Part shown: positions 1 through 11,401 of the stretch, one piece after another | Numbering within the stretch: the first letter of the stretch is position 1 | How the letters are laid out: each line of letters opens with the position of its first letter | Source of the DNA: Cladorhizidae sp. MBARI D1340-BT2 | Taxonomy: Eukaryota > Porifera > Demospongiae > Poecilosclerida > Cladorhizidae | Direction of reading: 5' to 3' | DNA length: 64,000 nt | NCBI GenBank assembly: GCA_028752905.1 | Contig: JAQNBH010000160.1 | Location: 1-64,000 of the forward strand | The notes under the pieces: generated by a model | The model's input: the letters and a program-made list of their open reading frames with translations, nothing else | Told to the model about the DNA's origin: nothing | Databases searched by the model: none | Translations under genes and position numbers: made by a program

Positions 1-796
1 GAGCAGTAGCTAGCAATAAATAATTAACTACAGTTATAATTGATTTTGAACACAACTAACTTTCAATGTGTAGCTAGCTATCATTATTATCTTGCTAGAT
101 AGAGCTAAAGTATGATTGTAAGGGAATTCATAAACTGTCTTTCAGAATTAATTGGCAAAAAATATCTATGTTTTGTCTGCTGATTGAGTTGATGCTGGTT
201 GTAGCTAATACCTGATTTATTGTCCAAGTTTCTTCATGCATGAGCCTCCAATCTCTTCTCTCAAACATTATACATTAGGACGGTTAAAATACAAAGGTTG
301 TACAAGGTAATGTTATTTCTCACACATGCATATACATACACACGTCAAACACACAAATCCTAAAGCCAAACTGAGCATTCATGGCCAACTCCTTGGTTGA
401 CTCGGTGTGGACAGAGGCCTGGTTGCTATTTTGGGAAGGAATTCCTGTGAAATGAAAATGTATTCATTATACCCCAATATAAAATCTATTATTTCTATAA
501 TGATTTCAGTTAACTATTTTGAGATTTCAGTACAGACCATATTTATACCAGTGGCTTCCAGAGTAAACCCACAGAATATTGAAACATATTAGCTTCTTTA
601 TAAGCATAGTCTGTTTTTAGCCTGAGTAGCAATTCTCACTTGTCTATGCAGCCAGTTCTTCCTGCAACTAGGTTGTTTTCTCTTACAATTCCTAATTTAA
701 TAAGCCTAGTAGGAGGAGGAGTTCTTATTTTTTACAGGTGAACCTACAATTGAATACATACATACATACATATATATGGTTTTCCAAGTTTTCCGT
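1..796. other. No gene recognised
   Basis: AT-rich sequence with short chance reading frames and a small CATA-type microsatellite near 762-776. I see no domain, splice-bounded exon or repeat family here. Confidence 0.5.
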
Positions 797-2610
797 TCAG
801 CTCCCCAGGTTTGCAACAACTATGGTCCTGTCTGCTCCCATATCAATGCGCATTCTGCATTCTCTCTGGCCTACCCCGCCTTCTACATATAGACCTGGTT
901 GTCTGATGGCTGTTATTATAGACTCAGTCATTTCACTGTGTTTTTCCATCCTAACTTCGATCTCATACCCAGAATTGTCACATTTCGACCTTCTGCTTAA
1001 ACATGTAGACACAAAGTTAACCCTATCCCCAGACTTATCTTGAGGCTTTCCCGGAGTGCTACTGTAAAACATGTTATTTAAGTCACCCATACACTCACTG
1101 TACTTTGGGTTATGGTGTCTTTCCCTGCTGTCATGGTTGACGTCGCAACAATGAGTGCCAGTTCCGGAGATGACTGTCTTCATTCCATTGATTTCTTGAC
1201 CAGTCTCCCGGGCAACTCCTCGGTTTCGTGCAGGGCAGTCATCTTTTGCGGAATTTAATATTCATGGCTTGTCGCTCTGTCATGAAGTTGGCGACTTCCA
1301 GGAACATCTCAGGTTTCCATGCTCTAACATGGTTTGCATCCAGCGAGTAAAAGGAGAGAAATTTTCCTGTTGCCACTGTCTTGCCATCCTCTTTTATTGT
1401 ATTACAGTTTTCCATGTGAACATCTGCCAAACTTAGTAATACTCTTAGAATTTTTGTAGCTGCATCACCATCTTTCCTCAGAACGACCAGAACTCTCACT
1501 CACAGGCTTCTTTGCAATATCAGAGCTCCTTCAGCAAGGCCATTTTCAGCAAATTCTAGTCTACCTTAGCCTCCTCCATTACAGATGTTGTGTAAGCTAT
1601 GGATGCGGTTCCCATCACTAGAGGACCATGTGGCTTGCCCATTCATCCTTGTTGATCTCTGCTGTGGAAAGCATGTCTTCAAAGTTTCGGAGGTAGGATA
1701 CAGGCTGTTCCTTGTCCGTCTATGGAGCAATTTTATCTCCCAGCTTCCGTTTTCTATCTCTGTCTCGTCATCTGTCGTCACTATGCCACATATAGTTTTG
1801 GTTTCGTGCTGAAACTTGATTTGCATTAGAAGTGTTCTCTTTTGTGCTGTCCTTCGCTTTGAGTTATTTTGTTCGGCTTTCTTCGGCTTCTTTATGTTCA
1901 ATCCTTCTGCTCTCCCTTTTCACTTCCATTCTCTGATTCGACAATCTTCTGCTTCACTTTCTCTGTTTCGATGTTCGTCCGCTACTCTTTCTCTTGTTCA
2001 ACGTTCTTCCACTTCTCTTTCTCTGGTTCGACGTTCTTCCACATCTTTTTCTCTGATTCGATAATCTCCTACTTCTCTTTCTCTTTGTTCGACCTTTTTC
2101 CACTTCTCTTTCTCTGGTTCAACGTTCTTCCACTTCTCTTTCTCTTGTTCGACATTCTTCCACTTCTCTTTCTCTTGTTCGACGTTCTTCCGCTTCCCTT
2201 TCTCTTGGTTCGACCTTTTTCCACTTCTCTTTCTCTGATTCGACAATATTCTGCTTCACTTTCTCTGGTTCGATGTTCTTCCACTTCTCTTTCTCTTGTT
2301 CAACATTCTTCCACTACTCTTTCTCTGGTTCAACATTCTCCCGCTTATCTTTCTCAGGTTCGACGTTCCACCGCTTCCCTTTCTCTGTTTCGACGTTCTT
2401 CCGCTACTCTATCTCTGGTTCAACGTCAATGTTTTTCTGCTTCTCTTTCTCTGGTTCGGCATTCTTCCTCTTCTCTACCTTCAATTCTTCTGTTCTCCTC
2501 CATAGTCAGGATTAATGTCTGAATGGCCTCCAGTGGGTTTGAGAATTCTGTTGTAGTCCTCGTCATTTACGGTCGATGGCTTGACTAGCCCTTCCTGATA
2601 TCCATATTTG
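797..2610 (-). pseudogene. Decayed gag-protease relic of a Gmr1-like LTR element
   Basis: Read on the minus strand, this stretch follows the gag-protease order of the full element at 47.6-53.2 kb. It has an acidic/basic N-terminal part (about 2.5-2.6 kb), a K/E-rich coiled-coil region (about 1.9-2.5 kb), and a gag core. In the core, TDKEQPVSYLRNFEDML near 1.7 kb matches TDKDQPASFLMKFEETL of the intact gag, and GKFLSFYSLDANHV near 1.33 kb matches GKFLSLYSMEDADY. A protease start follows near 0.8-0.9 kb (ECRMRIDMGAD against ECKMRIDTGAD). Stops and frameshifts break every segment, and the protease D-T-G has become D-M-G, so no active product is expected. No zinc knuckle, integrase, RT or LTR is visible nearby. 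It is a related but older family member than the 47.6 kb element. Confidence 0.8.
1918..2475. repeat. ~30 bp minisatellite inside the gag coiled coil
   Basis: About 18 imperfect copies of a roughly 30 bp unit of the form TTCCACTTCTCTTTCTCTGG plus TTCGACG on the plus strand. On the minus strand the unit encodes repeats such as EKEKWKNVEQ. The array sits where the related full element has an ordinary charged coiled coil, so a coding coiled coil seems to have expanded as a tandem repeat. Low stop density in several frames is a by-product of the repeat. Confidence 0.85.
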
Positions 2611-3489
2611 TGTCCTCATTGTCGGTCATCTGAACTTGCTCTCTTTGGAGTTTCTCAGTTTACTCCCCTCGCTCTGTTCTGTCTGCTCTCTCAGACTTGT
2701 CATTCGCCTTGTTACTTGATGTAATTTCTTGCATAAAATGGGCGGCAAAATACAAAAATACACAATATGTAAATAATATGCAAACACTATGCACAATATC
2801 AAACAATATACACACAGAAATGCTGAAAACGTGCTCTCACTTCTCCGAATCAACCAAGCTGAGCCAAGTGCTGGCCACAGTTCCAATTATCCACTTAGCC
2901 AAACTCCAGCTGTCTTCTATAAGTTTCTGGAAAAAATAAGATAGAGCAACACACTAGCTCTCTTACTAACCAGTCCATTTTGAGGCCTGACACTTCCCTT
3001 GTAGAGAAACAGAGTCTAGAAGATTTGCCCAAGCTTAAATAATGGTGAATGGCACCAAGTGCTAGCTAGCAATGAGTTCAATAACTGTGTGTGTGGACAA
3101 AATATCTCCAGTAGCTATATGTCACAATCTTGTATGCACGCTTACACTACTACTGGAATATGCGGGAAAGGGCGAGGCAATCCTTGGGCTTGGCCTGAAT
3201 GGGAATGGTCAGTACTGGAGGGGAACTGGCAGGAACATTGCATAGAAAAGTATATGAAGCTGGTACCTAATTGTCGGTAAAACAATACCACTTCATCGCA
3301 AGTCAAATATGAAAAATTTCATATAAGAATTATAATTTTGGTTTAGATTTATGACATTAGTTTCCACAAAATCCGATTTTGAATTCAAGTTTAAGTACAT
3401 TTAAATTGAATTGCTAATATATGTTTAGATGGACCCTCTCCAGCTATTTAGGAAAGGCTAATACTAAAACTAGATACTATCACACTAAC
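2611..3489. other. No gene recognised
   Basis: Short reading frames only. The frame around 2,626-2,886 (minus) may include the far N-terminal end of the gag relic, but I cannot align it with confidence. Confidence 0.4.
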
Positions 3490-3607
3490 CTGAGAAGCCT
3501 TCCTGGTCCATTTCTGCATCTGAATCTTGATCAATATACAGCAGCTCTCTGAGATTTCCTAGGTAACTGAAGATGACTATACCTTCTTCTTCCTCATCAG
3601 AATCTTC
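3490..3607 (-). CDS. Acidic internal exon, gene unknown
   Basis: A 118 bp minus-strand exon bounded by a TTTAG acceptor and a GTTAGT donor. It encodes 39 residues plus one base, starting EDSDEEEEGIVIFSYLGN and ending near DQDSDAEMDQEGFSG. The open frame, the two splice signals and the acidic, Asp/Glu/Ser-rich composition support a real or recently real exon. I recognise no domain. Neighbouring exons of the same gene were not found. It leaves in phase 1, the same phase used by the plus-strand cassette exons downstream, but on the other strand. Confidence 0.4.
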
Positions 3608-4662
3608 CTAAAGATAGCTATATCACCCCTGGTGACTTAAGTAATGAGGTCATCCTAGTTACTCTCTCATCAATTCGATGATTTTCTAGACAAGAGATCG
3701 TTGGTATTTTTTTAAACATATTTGGCAACATTTTCTGGACCCTATATGCAATCTAGGAGTAGGACATAACAATTGGAAAATTGTAGCAATCATGCAGTGT
3801 TTTATGTGTTTTTTTAACTTGCTCTGCTATATTGTGCTTACAGAGGGTTGGTTAAGGACATGATCAGTGATCTTGCTGGCAGGGTGGTTCACTGTTGCTA
3901 AGCTCTCACTGCTTTTGTGAATCTCATTATTTGGAATCATGCTTCTTTATTTTCTTCACTATTGGCTGAATAAGAAGGTTGGAGGAGTGAGGCCTGCGAC
4001 TGTCAGTTTTACCCTAATGAGTTGGCAGGCAAATGTGTATAGGATGTGGGAAGTCATCTTTGAGTACTAACTTCTATGGTCCATTTTTATTGTTCTTTTT
4101 GTGAGAGGTCCGCACCATGATTTGTTAACCCCATTCATATTGAACATGGTCATCTTGAGATTTGGGTATACCTAAACTGGTTGAGCTAATGTGCATCAAG
4201 CATTAGCTTATGAGGCTATATATGAGCAATCAGGTGCATTGAGAAACATTTATAGCTTGTGTAGCTCTAGTTATTGTGGATGAGCAACTCTAGGCCAAAT
4301 AGAACCTGCATCCCTTTATTTTGTGCCTGCACACCAGAGATGTTTGTATTGTTAATTATATCATACTCTGCGAACATGCTGGTAGCAATTGCCAGGTTGG
4401 CTAATCCATGTTTGTCTGCCCAAGGTTATCACTGTTACTGTTAGGATAAATCTTTGTTAAATGTATGTTTTATAAGTGATAAAAAAGGTTTTGTAGAAAA
4501 GCTTCCTTACTCATATTAAATATGCAATTGTAAAGCTTGTTCTAAAATTTCTTGTAAACTAGGGTTGATAGGACAACCCGTTGGGTTTATAGTTACTTAT
4601 AATTATGTCTTCTACGAATGGATTTTGGTTGATTCATAAATTTAGAGACTGGAAAATTTCAG
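3608..4662. other. No gene recognised
   Basis: AT-rich, no open frame of note and no repeat structure that I could identify. Confidence 0.4.
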
Positions 4663-4808
4663 CAAATCTTGTGAGATCAAAAGGATCTTCTTTGCCACAA
4701 GCCTCTGCCGCTGTGAGTCTGTTCTATTCCATTAACTTGCTTATTGATGTTGATAATTTACTCATCAGAGTGAATCCATTTCTGATGAAGAAGCCTATGA
4801 AAATCCTG
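4663..4808 (+). CDS. Two-exon cassette, copy 1 (YENP motif)
   Basis: Two small exons: 4,663-4,712 (after TTTCAG, ending at GTGAGT) and 4,769-4,808 (after CATCAG, ending at GTATGT), with a 56 bp intron. Exon a enters in phase 1 and encodes NLVRSKGSSLPQASAA. Exon b is 40 bp and encodes SESISDEEAYENP plus one base. The cassette therefore enters and leaves in phase 1, so it can be duplicated or skipped without shifting the frame. Five related cassettes or parts lie at 10.76, 11.40, 12.87, 13.33 and 44.6 kb. The Y-E-N-P core fits a GRB2-type SH2 ligand (pYxN), and the copy at 11.5 kb has YEIL. A cytoplasmic signalling tail is an inference; no transmembrane exon was located. Confidence 0.45.
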
Positions 4809-5136
4809 GTATGTTTGATTGATTATGGATGCTGTTTTTTTAAAATAATTAATGATAACAATTTTCCATGGCATAACTATTTGTAAATGTAACTTTTCCC
4901 CTCATAAGTCCATTAAAACTATCATCGGTATGCAAATACAATAAGCTGTAGTTTTGTAATAGAAGTAACTCATTGAGGTGAGCAAATAAAAGCTACAATG
5001 CAGACAGATTCGTAGCAAATAAATCTGTTCAGAAATCCCTCCTACCTAGAGATTGAGCATGAGTTATAGGTGGACATCCCTCACTGGATTTTTAGTGGCA
5101 GTCAAAATAATCCACGGCATTTAATCATGTATCTGA

Positions 5137-5808
5137 GGGGACAATGGCATATTTTTCCTTTTTTTTTTTTTTTACTTATGGTTACCACTTTAGAGCTCCG
5201 TAAATTCTGTATGTAAACTTCATTGTATGGACTTCATATATAGTTTAATTGATAGGTCTCTCTGTGGGCTCTCTTTTGATACTAAATTGTTTTTATAGGT
5301 ATAACCAAAGCCAAGTTACTAGACCTAAAGTAGAGGGAACTTCAAAACCTGAATGCCTGAATTGGCCGCATAAATATATCTCCAGATTGCAAAGTGCTAA
5401 AGATTTGAAATTAGCACCAGTGGCTAGAGGAAGCTCTACTCTATTCAACAAGTGTTTTCATTAGGTGTTAAAATGTAAGTACATGGTCAAGCGCGTGGGT
5501 GAAATGTAGCTTCCTCTAGCCACTGGTGCTAATTTCAAACCTTTAGCACTTTGCAATCTGGAGATATTTTGTGGCCAATTTAGGCATTCAGGTTTTACGG
5601 TTCCCTCCACTCAAGGTATAGTAACGTGGCTATAGATATATCTATGAAAAATATTTTAGTATTAAAAGAGAGCACATAGAGAGACCTATCTTTTGAGGTA
5701 TATATTAAAGCCATACATTAAGTTTACAGAATCTATGGAGCTCTAAAATGGTAACCATAAGTAAAAGGGAAAAAAATTTTTTAAATACCGTTGCCCCCCC
5801 CCCCCCCC
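5137..5808. mobile_element. Fold-back (long inverted repeat) element
   Basis: Two arms of about 300 bp, 5,137-5,435 and 5,508-5,808, are imperfect reverse complements around a ~70 bp spacer. For example AGCACCAGTGGCTAGAGG on the left pairs with CCTCTAGCCACTGGTGCT on the right, and TGGTTACCA and GGTCTCTCTGTG also recur inverted. The ends begin GGGG and end CCCC, flanked by TGA and TTA, which could be a mutated 3 bp target duplication of the PIF/Harbinger TWA type. No transposase is present. The right end carries a C run of about 15 bases, which is prone to assembly error. Confidence 0.75.
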
Positions 5809-6296
5809 TTAGTGATTGCAAACAATTTTTTGTGTTTTATTACAATTATATATTTGTAGCTATTACTTATTTCAATGTAAAACTGTAACAAAATTTAAGA
5901 AAAGGAATCCATTCACTAATGCCTCTTTCTCAGCAGTAAAAAAATTAGAAAAAGAATGTTCCTAGAAGCAGTCATGGTTGTTAAAAATAAAAAATAAAAA
6001 GTTTAATCTTGGTCATTTTTACTTTAAAATGATTTTCACACTGGACATGTACAGTTTTTAAAGATCTTGAGCTTTGTGGAGCATTTTTATAATTTGTTGT
6101 TGTTTTGGAGAGCCTGCTTGCCTTCTTCCTGGCTATTGTACTTGTTAAAAATATCTCGGGGTATTTACTCCAATTCTTAATATTTCAGGATGGTTCACGT
6201 CATATTGTGAACCAGCCTTTAGAATAAAAACTATGGAGTATGAATATATCCTTAACAACCCATTGAGTGTGAGGTGCATGTAGGCACACTTAACAT

Positions 6297-6520
6297 ACAG
6301 TATAGGGGTGGGGCTAAACCTAGGGCTAGAGTTAGGGCTATGGCTAGTATTATAGTTAGGCTTAGGGCTAGAGATAAGGCTAAGGTTGGGGCTGAGGTAG
6401 GGCTAAATCTAGGAGTATTGTTGGGCTTGGACTAGAATTGGGGTTAAGTCAGGGATAGAGTTTGGGCAAAGGCTAGTGCTAAAGTTAGGGCTAATACTAG
6501 AGCTAGGCATGTTGCATGAT
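6297..6520. repeat. Degenerate telomere-like hexamer repeats
   Basis: Many copies of GGGCTA, with some GTTAGG and GGGCTAGAGTTAGG forms, in one orientation. The complement CTAGCCCTAGCCCTAG follows near 6,565-6,585. It resembles decayed interstitial TTAGGG-type repeat but is not a clean telomere array. Confidence 0.6.
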
Positions 6521-6585
6521 CCCACTGTAGTATTTGTGGCAAGCCTTCTATAATAGTCCTAGTTCTCTAGCCCTAGCCCTAGGCT

Positions 6586-7784
6586 ATAAGACACAATGGT
6601 TGTCTGTCTGCATGCTAACGTATAGTTACAATTTTCTAGGTGTATATGGTGCCCTCTATGAGACAAACAGAAATTCATCACTCCCACTCCCACCCCCACC
6701 CCCTCCCATCCACACACCCCTCCAGAGAATGCTTGATCCTGCCTCTCCCTAAGTTGACCATAATCTAAAACTCAGTTGAACCATGTATCTGCCTTAGTTT
6801 GGCTGTAATGTCTGTTTTAAAGTTTTGGGCCATTGACTAAGGACGCCCAGGGTCCAAAACCTTCCCAGTGTAGGGCAGTTCTAGACATGTGTATGGAGGC
6901 CAAAGATGGCCAAGCCTATAAACTGCATGCATGCATGCTATACACACACAAAATGCAGATTCCTATGTATTGACCTAGGAAAATTTTCTATAAAAATTTA
7001 CATCAAGCTATATTGTGTGTGTGAGTGTGTATTATATTTATATTTACTTCTGTATAGACCCCAACACAAGCTTCAGTGTTTCTAGAATTACAATAACTTT
7101 TCTCAATAATCAACTACTCTCGTGTTTTGTGCTAGATGCTCTAGCATTCATCTATTGAGAAAGTTATTTAATTGCTTGTCAACAGAAAGTTCGTTGATTG
7201 CAAATTAAATTTTTTTATCTCGAATTCATTTGGATTTCGCCATCCCAAAGAAACTAATAACTCTACTTCCTCTTGGAGCCTATACTCTCACATGGCATCT
7301 ACTTGTGTATAATCCACAACGGTACTTTTCTACTTTGGTTAAGCATCAATCATGACTATATCTCCTCCTGTTCCACACCAAATATTTCTTCCATCGCTGA
7401 TGAGTTGTCTACACATGACACCCTCCAGCTCCTCTATACAGCAGTTCAAACATCCTTCATCCCTTACCTAGCCCTCTACACATAATTATGATACATACAT
7501 TCATGGATTGATTGCATCTGCAGTTGGGCACTGCTTCACAAGTGGTTGTATTCATTGTCCATATTCTTGCCCGCTAATGCTACAGGTACTCTATATAAGT
7601 ACAGGTCCTCTATTGCAAAGTTGTAAAGCTGCAACTAAAGTTTCCTCTCCCACTCCCACTTTCCCTTCCTAGATTTGGGGATGTGTGTTTGGTTGGCAGT
7701 GTTTGTCTATTCATGCCCCCATGCGGTACCTTCCTTGTATTGCTATTGTGATAAAGTCCTGCTTTTCTTTATTGTGATATTCAG
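6586..7784. other. No gene recognised
   Basis: Contains simple C-rich and TG-rich tracts (near 6,680-6,720 and 7,013-7,031) and no supported coding exon. Confidence 0.4.
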
Positions 7785-8093
7785 CATAATAATGAATGCA
7801 TCGACTCACATCACATGCAACTGATTCAGTGGATTGTCCCGAAAGGAGAGGGACAAGAATTACGACTTTATAATGAGCTAGCGGCAGATTGGAATAAAGC
7901 AGCAGAAATAATTAGTGTTACTGCGACGAGGCTAATAGCATCCATGTATATAGGCAACCCCGAGAAGTGCATGAGGGCCATCATGGAGAAATGGATGAAG
8001 AATACACCGAAAATGAATATCCAATGCACATGGAGGGGCCTGTGCAAATTGTTAGTATGCATGGAACTTAGTGAAGTCGGTAAAAATTTTTAG
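7785..8093 (+). CDS. Death-domain-like terminal exon
   Basis: Opens directly after a TATTCAG acceptor in phase 0 and runs 102 residues to TAG. The product reads like a Death-fold helical bundle: MQLIQWIVPKG, then a helix with ELAADWNKAAEII, then NPEKCMRAIMEKWM and CTWRGLCKLLVCMELSEVG. The order Trp-rich first helix, NPEKC..EKW, TW..L..LL, then a C-terminal helix is typical of invertebrate Death-domain proteins, which act as adaptors through Death-Death contacts. After the stop, the +1 frame continues RGALYDDLTDLKDNFETSES, so a one-base change in the T run at 8,088-8,092 may have shortened the protein. It lies between cassette copy 1 and the other cassettes on the same strand and may belong to that gene; no joining exon was found. 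Confidence 0.5.
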   Translation, partial: HNNECIDSHHMQLIQWIVPKGEGQELRLYNELAADWNKAAEIISVTATRLIASMYIGNPEKCMRAIMEKWMKNTPKMNIQCTWRGLCKLLVCMELSEVGKNF

Positions 8094-8159
8094 AGGGGCA
8101 CTTTACGATGACCTCACTGACTTGAAGGACAACTTTGAGACATCTGAAAGTGAGCTAGT

Positions 8160-8795
8160 ATTATTGTGTTGTTGATCTGTGCAGTAGAACCTTCCTTTCT
8201 CTTGGGCTTCTAACTATAGGAGCTAGTGATATTGTGTTGTTTATGTGTCAGTTCATCTCCCTTACCCTTGGGTTCCTAACTATGGGAGTTAGTGGTATTG
8301 TATTATTGATCTGTGCAGTGTAACCTCTCTTACACTTGGGCTCCTAACTATGGGGGCTAGTGGTATTGTGTTGTTGATGTGTCAGTGGACCTTGGGTTCC
8401 TAACTATGGGAGCTAGTGGTAGTGTGTTGCTGATGTGTGCAGTGGAACCACCATTACACTGGGCTTCTAACTATTGGAGATAATACTAATGTGTTGTTGT
8501 GTGAGAAGAACCTCCCTTAGCATTGTGCTCCTAACTATGGGAGATAGTTGATGTGTGCAGTTGAACCTCCCTCACACTTGGGCTCCTAACTATGGAGGCT
8601 AGTAGTATTGTGTTGTTGTGTGTGCAGTGGAAACTCCCTTACACTTGGGCTCCTAACTATGGGAGCTAGTTGATGTGTGCAGTGGAACCTCCCTTAGAAT
8701 TGGGCTCTAACTATGGGAGCTAGTGGTATTGTATTTTGATGTATACAATAGAACCTCCCTTACCTTGTGCTCCTAATCATAGGACCTAGTGCATA
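8160..8795. repeat. ~65-85 bp tandem repeat array
   Basis: About nine imperfect copies of a unit containing GTGCAGTGGAACCTCCCTTA, then CTTGGGCTCCTAACTATGGG, then AGCTAGTGGTATTGTGTTGT. Each unit has a short self-complementary core, CTCCTAACTATGGGAG. It lies just downstream of the Death-domain-like exon. Confidence 0.85.
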
Positions 8796-9048
8796 TGGGA
8801 TGTGGGTTTGGCAAGACCACTTTTTACAGAGAGAATGCCACACCCACAATCATGACCTACCAAGTTCATTTGCATTTTCCAATAGGGTAAAGATTGTAGC
8901 ATTGAGTATGTTCCAGAAGACTTGGTACTCTTCATAGCGGAGGCTTCATTTTGAAGACAAGTGCACTGTCATTTTGCTTGAGAGCTACAGAAATGTCTAC
9001 AAAGAGTGGAACCTCTGATACTGCATTTTAAGCTAGCATATAGTCTAT

Positions 9049-11080
9049 ATATATTGTAATTCCGGAGATGCAATAGTTGCCTTCTAGCAGTATAAAGAGA
9101 GAGGGTGCCACAAGTGTTCTGTGGAGTATTATTCACTCAACCTGCTACAACATGCAATGCTTAGTCTGGGGCGGCACGGGCAAATTTGGAGTGATCTGGC
9201 TATTGTGGTAAGGAATATGATTAACACCGTGTGTTTACAGTTTGAAAATCAGTTATGTTGTCAATCTTCACAAAATTATCTGTGATCGTATTTGCTTACA
9301 AAATAATTAGTCAATAGTCAATTGCATTATATTGTCTTGCTTCATGGTTAAAATACATTCTCCTCTATGTATATACTTAAAGACCATTCGCTGGGAGCAT
9401 TGGTTGCAGACATCACAAAATCAACATTTGCATAATACTCTGTATCTTACAGGTCTCCAGCAATCCTTATACTCAAGCCATTATTTTCAATAGCTTATCC
9501 ATACATTGAGGACAGAAGTAGTGTTCTATTTTTTGGCAAGCCAGTATGCTTAATTCATCAATTATATCCTGAAAAAACTTATATCTTGGAATCATCCTTC
9601 CTCATCAGCTTATAAAAATTTCTATCACTACTGGTCGTTGTGGCCACTGATTGCACATCCCGGTCTAGCAAAGAACTTGAGGCACGAAATGATTTTCAAA
9701 ATATGGTGATGGTTAGTAGCCATTGCTATGACAGAGAACTGCTAAGTATCTCACTTACATTGTGTGTTGTTGTGAAGGTAGTTAGCAGTATTCCACAGAA
9801 CTCTTGTGACACTGCCTCTGTTCATGCTGCTTGAAGGAAACGATTGCATATTTAAAATTACAGAAACCTTTGGATAGCTACTAGTATATTATTACCTACC
9901 AGACTGTATGTTTGCATAAAATTATCCAGTTAGCAATTTCATACTTACATCAGAGATTAAAGCCTCATAGATTTTCCTTGTCACAAGTTTCAAGCAAAGT
10001 TAACAATGCACCCGACCTTCCAAATGAAGCCACCACTTCGAAGAGAACTATGTCACCTGGAATGAACCCAACACTACTGTCTTTTCCATAAGGTTGCTTG
10101 GGGGAAAAAATTGCTTGGTTGCGAGGCTCATTAATTGAAAGGTTCACAGCCAGCCATACCAAAACATGAACACACGATCTCAGACTGCTGGTACTTTTCA
10201 TTGCACAGCGAAGCACTAAAGGTAGAGCAGTTCAATCGCGATTGTGGACTTCCCTGGCTGCTGGGTGACCACACTTGAGAGCCTAAATTTGAACCCATGA
10301 AACCATAATTTTTCTATATTCAGTTTTTATCACCTAAAAAATGGAAAAGAAAACAAAAATTTATATTTGTCATCAATAGCAACCTCTAGCCCTAGCCATC
10401 TACTACTCTAAAGCCCTAGCAGTTTTAGAACTTCTAACTCTTGACAACCATTACATGAATAATTGCCGAGAAATATATATATTGAATTTTGTTTTTTATC
10501 TCTCATTTTACTCAGCTAATGAATATTGTGTATTAGTGCAAAGTTATACAGAAACTTTGAGCTCTGGACTGATAGTGTATTAGGATGTAGGTGGTGAAAA
10601 ATGGAAATCATTGACCTCCTTTTAATATCATATAATTCTGATGTTCCACTCGTTCTTTATAATATGCACTACAATTTGCTATTTACAATACTATATACAG
10701 CTGTGATTTGTTGTCCCTGCATAATATGAATGCATTCTTGGTATATTTCTTCAAACTTTAGTTCCTACAAGTGATGGTACAAAAATTGGAACATCAGCAG
10801 GTCTTCCATTCAAAAGATCCACACAGGTGAGCTACTGTTGTGTTTGCTTGATTTAATGAATGTTTTATTTTTCAGACGCCATCCTTCCCAGAACAAGCCA
10901 GCCAGTCAGAATTCTGGTATGTGTAACTTAGTTCGGAATACTGGGTTTTATTGAATGTGTTTTTTTCCATGTGGAAGGAATTGGTCCATACAATAAAAGT
11001 GCTCACAGCAAATTAATCAACAAACACAGATGATCAACAAACACAGAGGTTATATTTTTCATCGGGTTATCCAAGATAAA
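9049..11080. repeat. Older duplicated block, copy 1
   Basis: Diverged but collinear with 41,158-42,165 plus 43,946-44,932. Anchors include GTGCCACAAGTGTTCTGTGG (near 9,107 and 41,216), the TGGACTTCCCTGGCTGCTGG stretch (near 10,243 and 44,048) and the cassette exons at the right end. The second copy carries an extra ~1.8 kb segment. Divergence is clearly higher than between blocks A and B. Confidence 0.7.
10762..10916 (+). CDS. Two-exon cassette, copy 2
   Basis: Exon a 10,762-10,826 (acceptor CTTTAG, donor GTGAGC) enters in phase 1 and encodes PTSDGTKIGTSAGLPFKRST plus Q. A 49 bp intron follows. Exon b 10,876-10,916 (acceptor TTTCAG, donor GTATGT) starts TPSFPEQASQ. Exon b is 41 bp, not the 40 bp of the other copies, so it would leave in phase 2, and it lacks the tyrosine. 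This copy is probably degenerate or retuned. Confidence 0.4.
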
Positions 11081-11401
11081 GGATCTACTTTTTAGGTCTA
11101 TAATTTCAAAATGAAATATGTACCAAAGGAAGTGAAACATGAAATATCGTGTCTATTCATATCCTATTTTTCTCAGCTCATGTTCAAAGATGTAAGTCAA
11201 GAAAGTAGAGTGACTCTTACAATTTTAAGATATACTTTGCTGTTGTTTTAAATCTGTTTTAAATGCACACAGCACTCTTTTAACACCCGTTGGGGCAAAG
11301 TGGGTATTAAAACTACACCACTCCAGTATGGCACCATACATTGATTGTATAGTATTACACAGTATGAATGCATTCTATGATCACACATATTTTTTATCCA
11401 G

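Noticed and set aside
1816..2522. Plus-strand Ser/Phe/Leu-rich frame of 217 codons
   Set aside because: Antisense of the gag coiled-coil minisatellite; the minus-strand reading matches gag.
8160..8795. Considered as a CRISPR-like array
   Set aside because: Units are contiguous and variable throughout, with no fixed repeat/unique spacer pattern, and the genome is eukaryotic.
9965..10216. 83-codon minus-strand frame similar to one at 43.9-44.1 kb
   Set aside because: The similarity is explained by the older DNA duplication. The two translations diverge quickly and no domain is seen.
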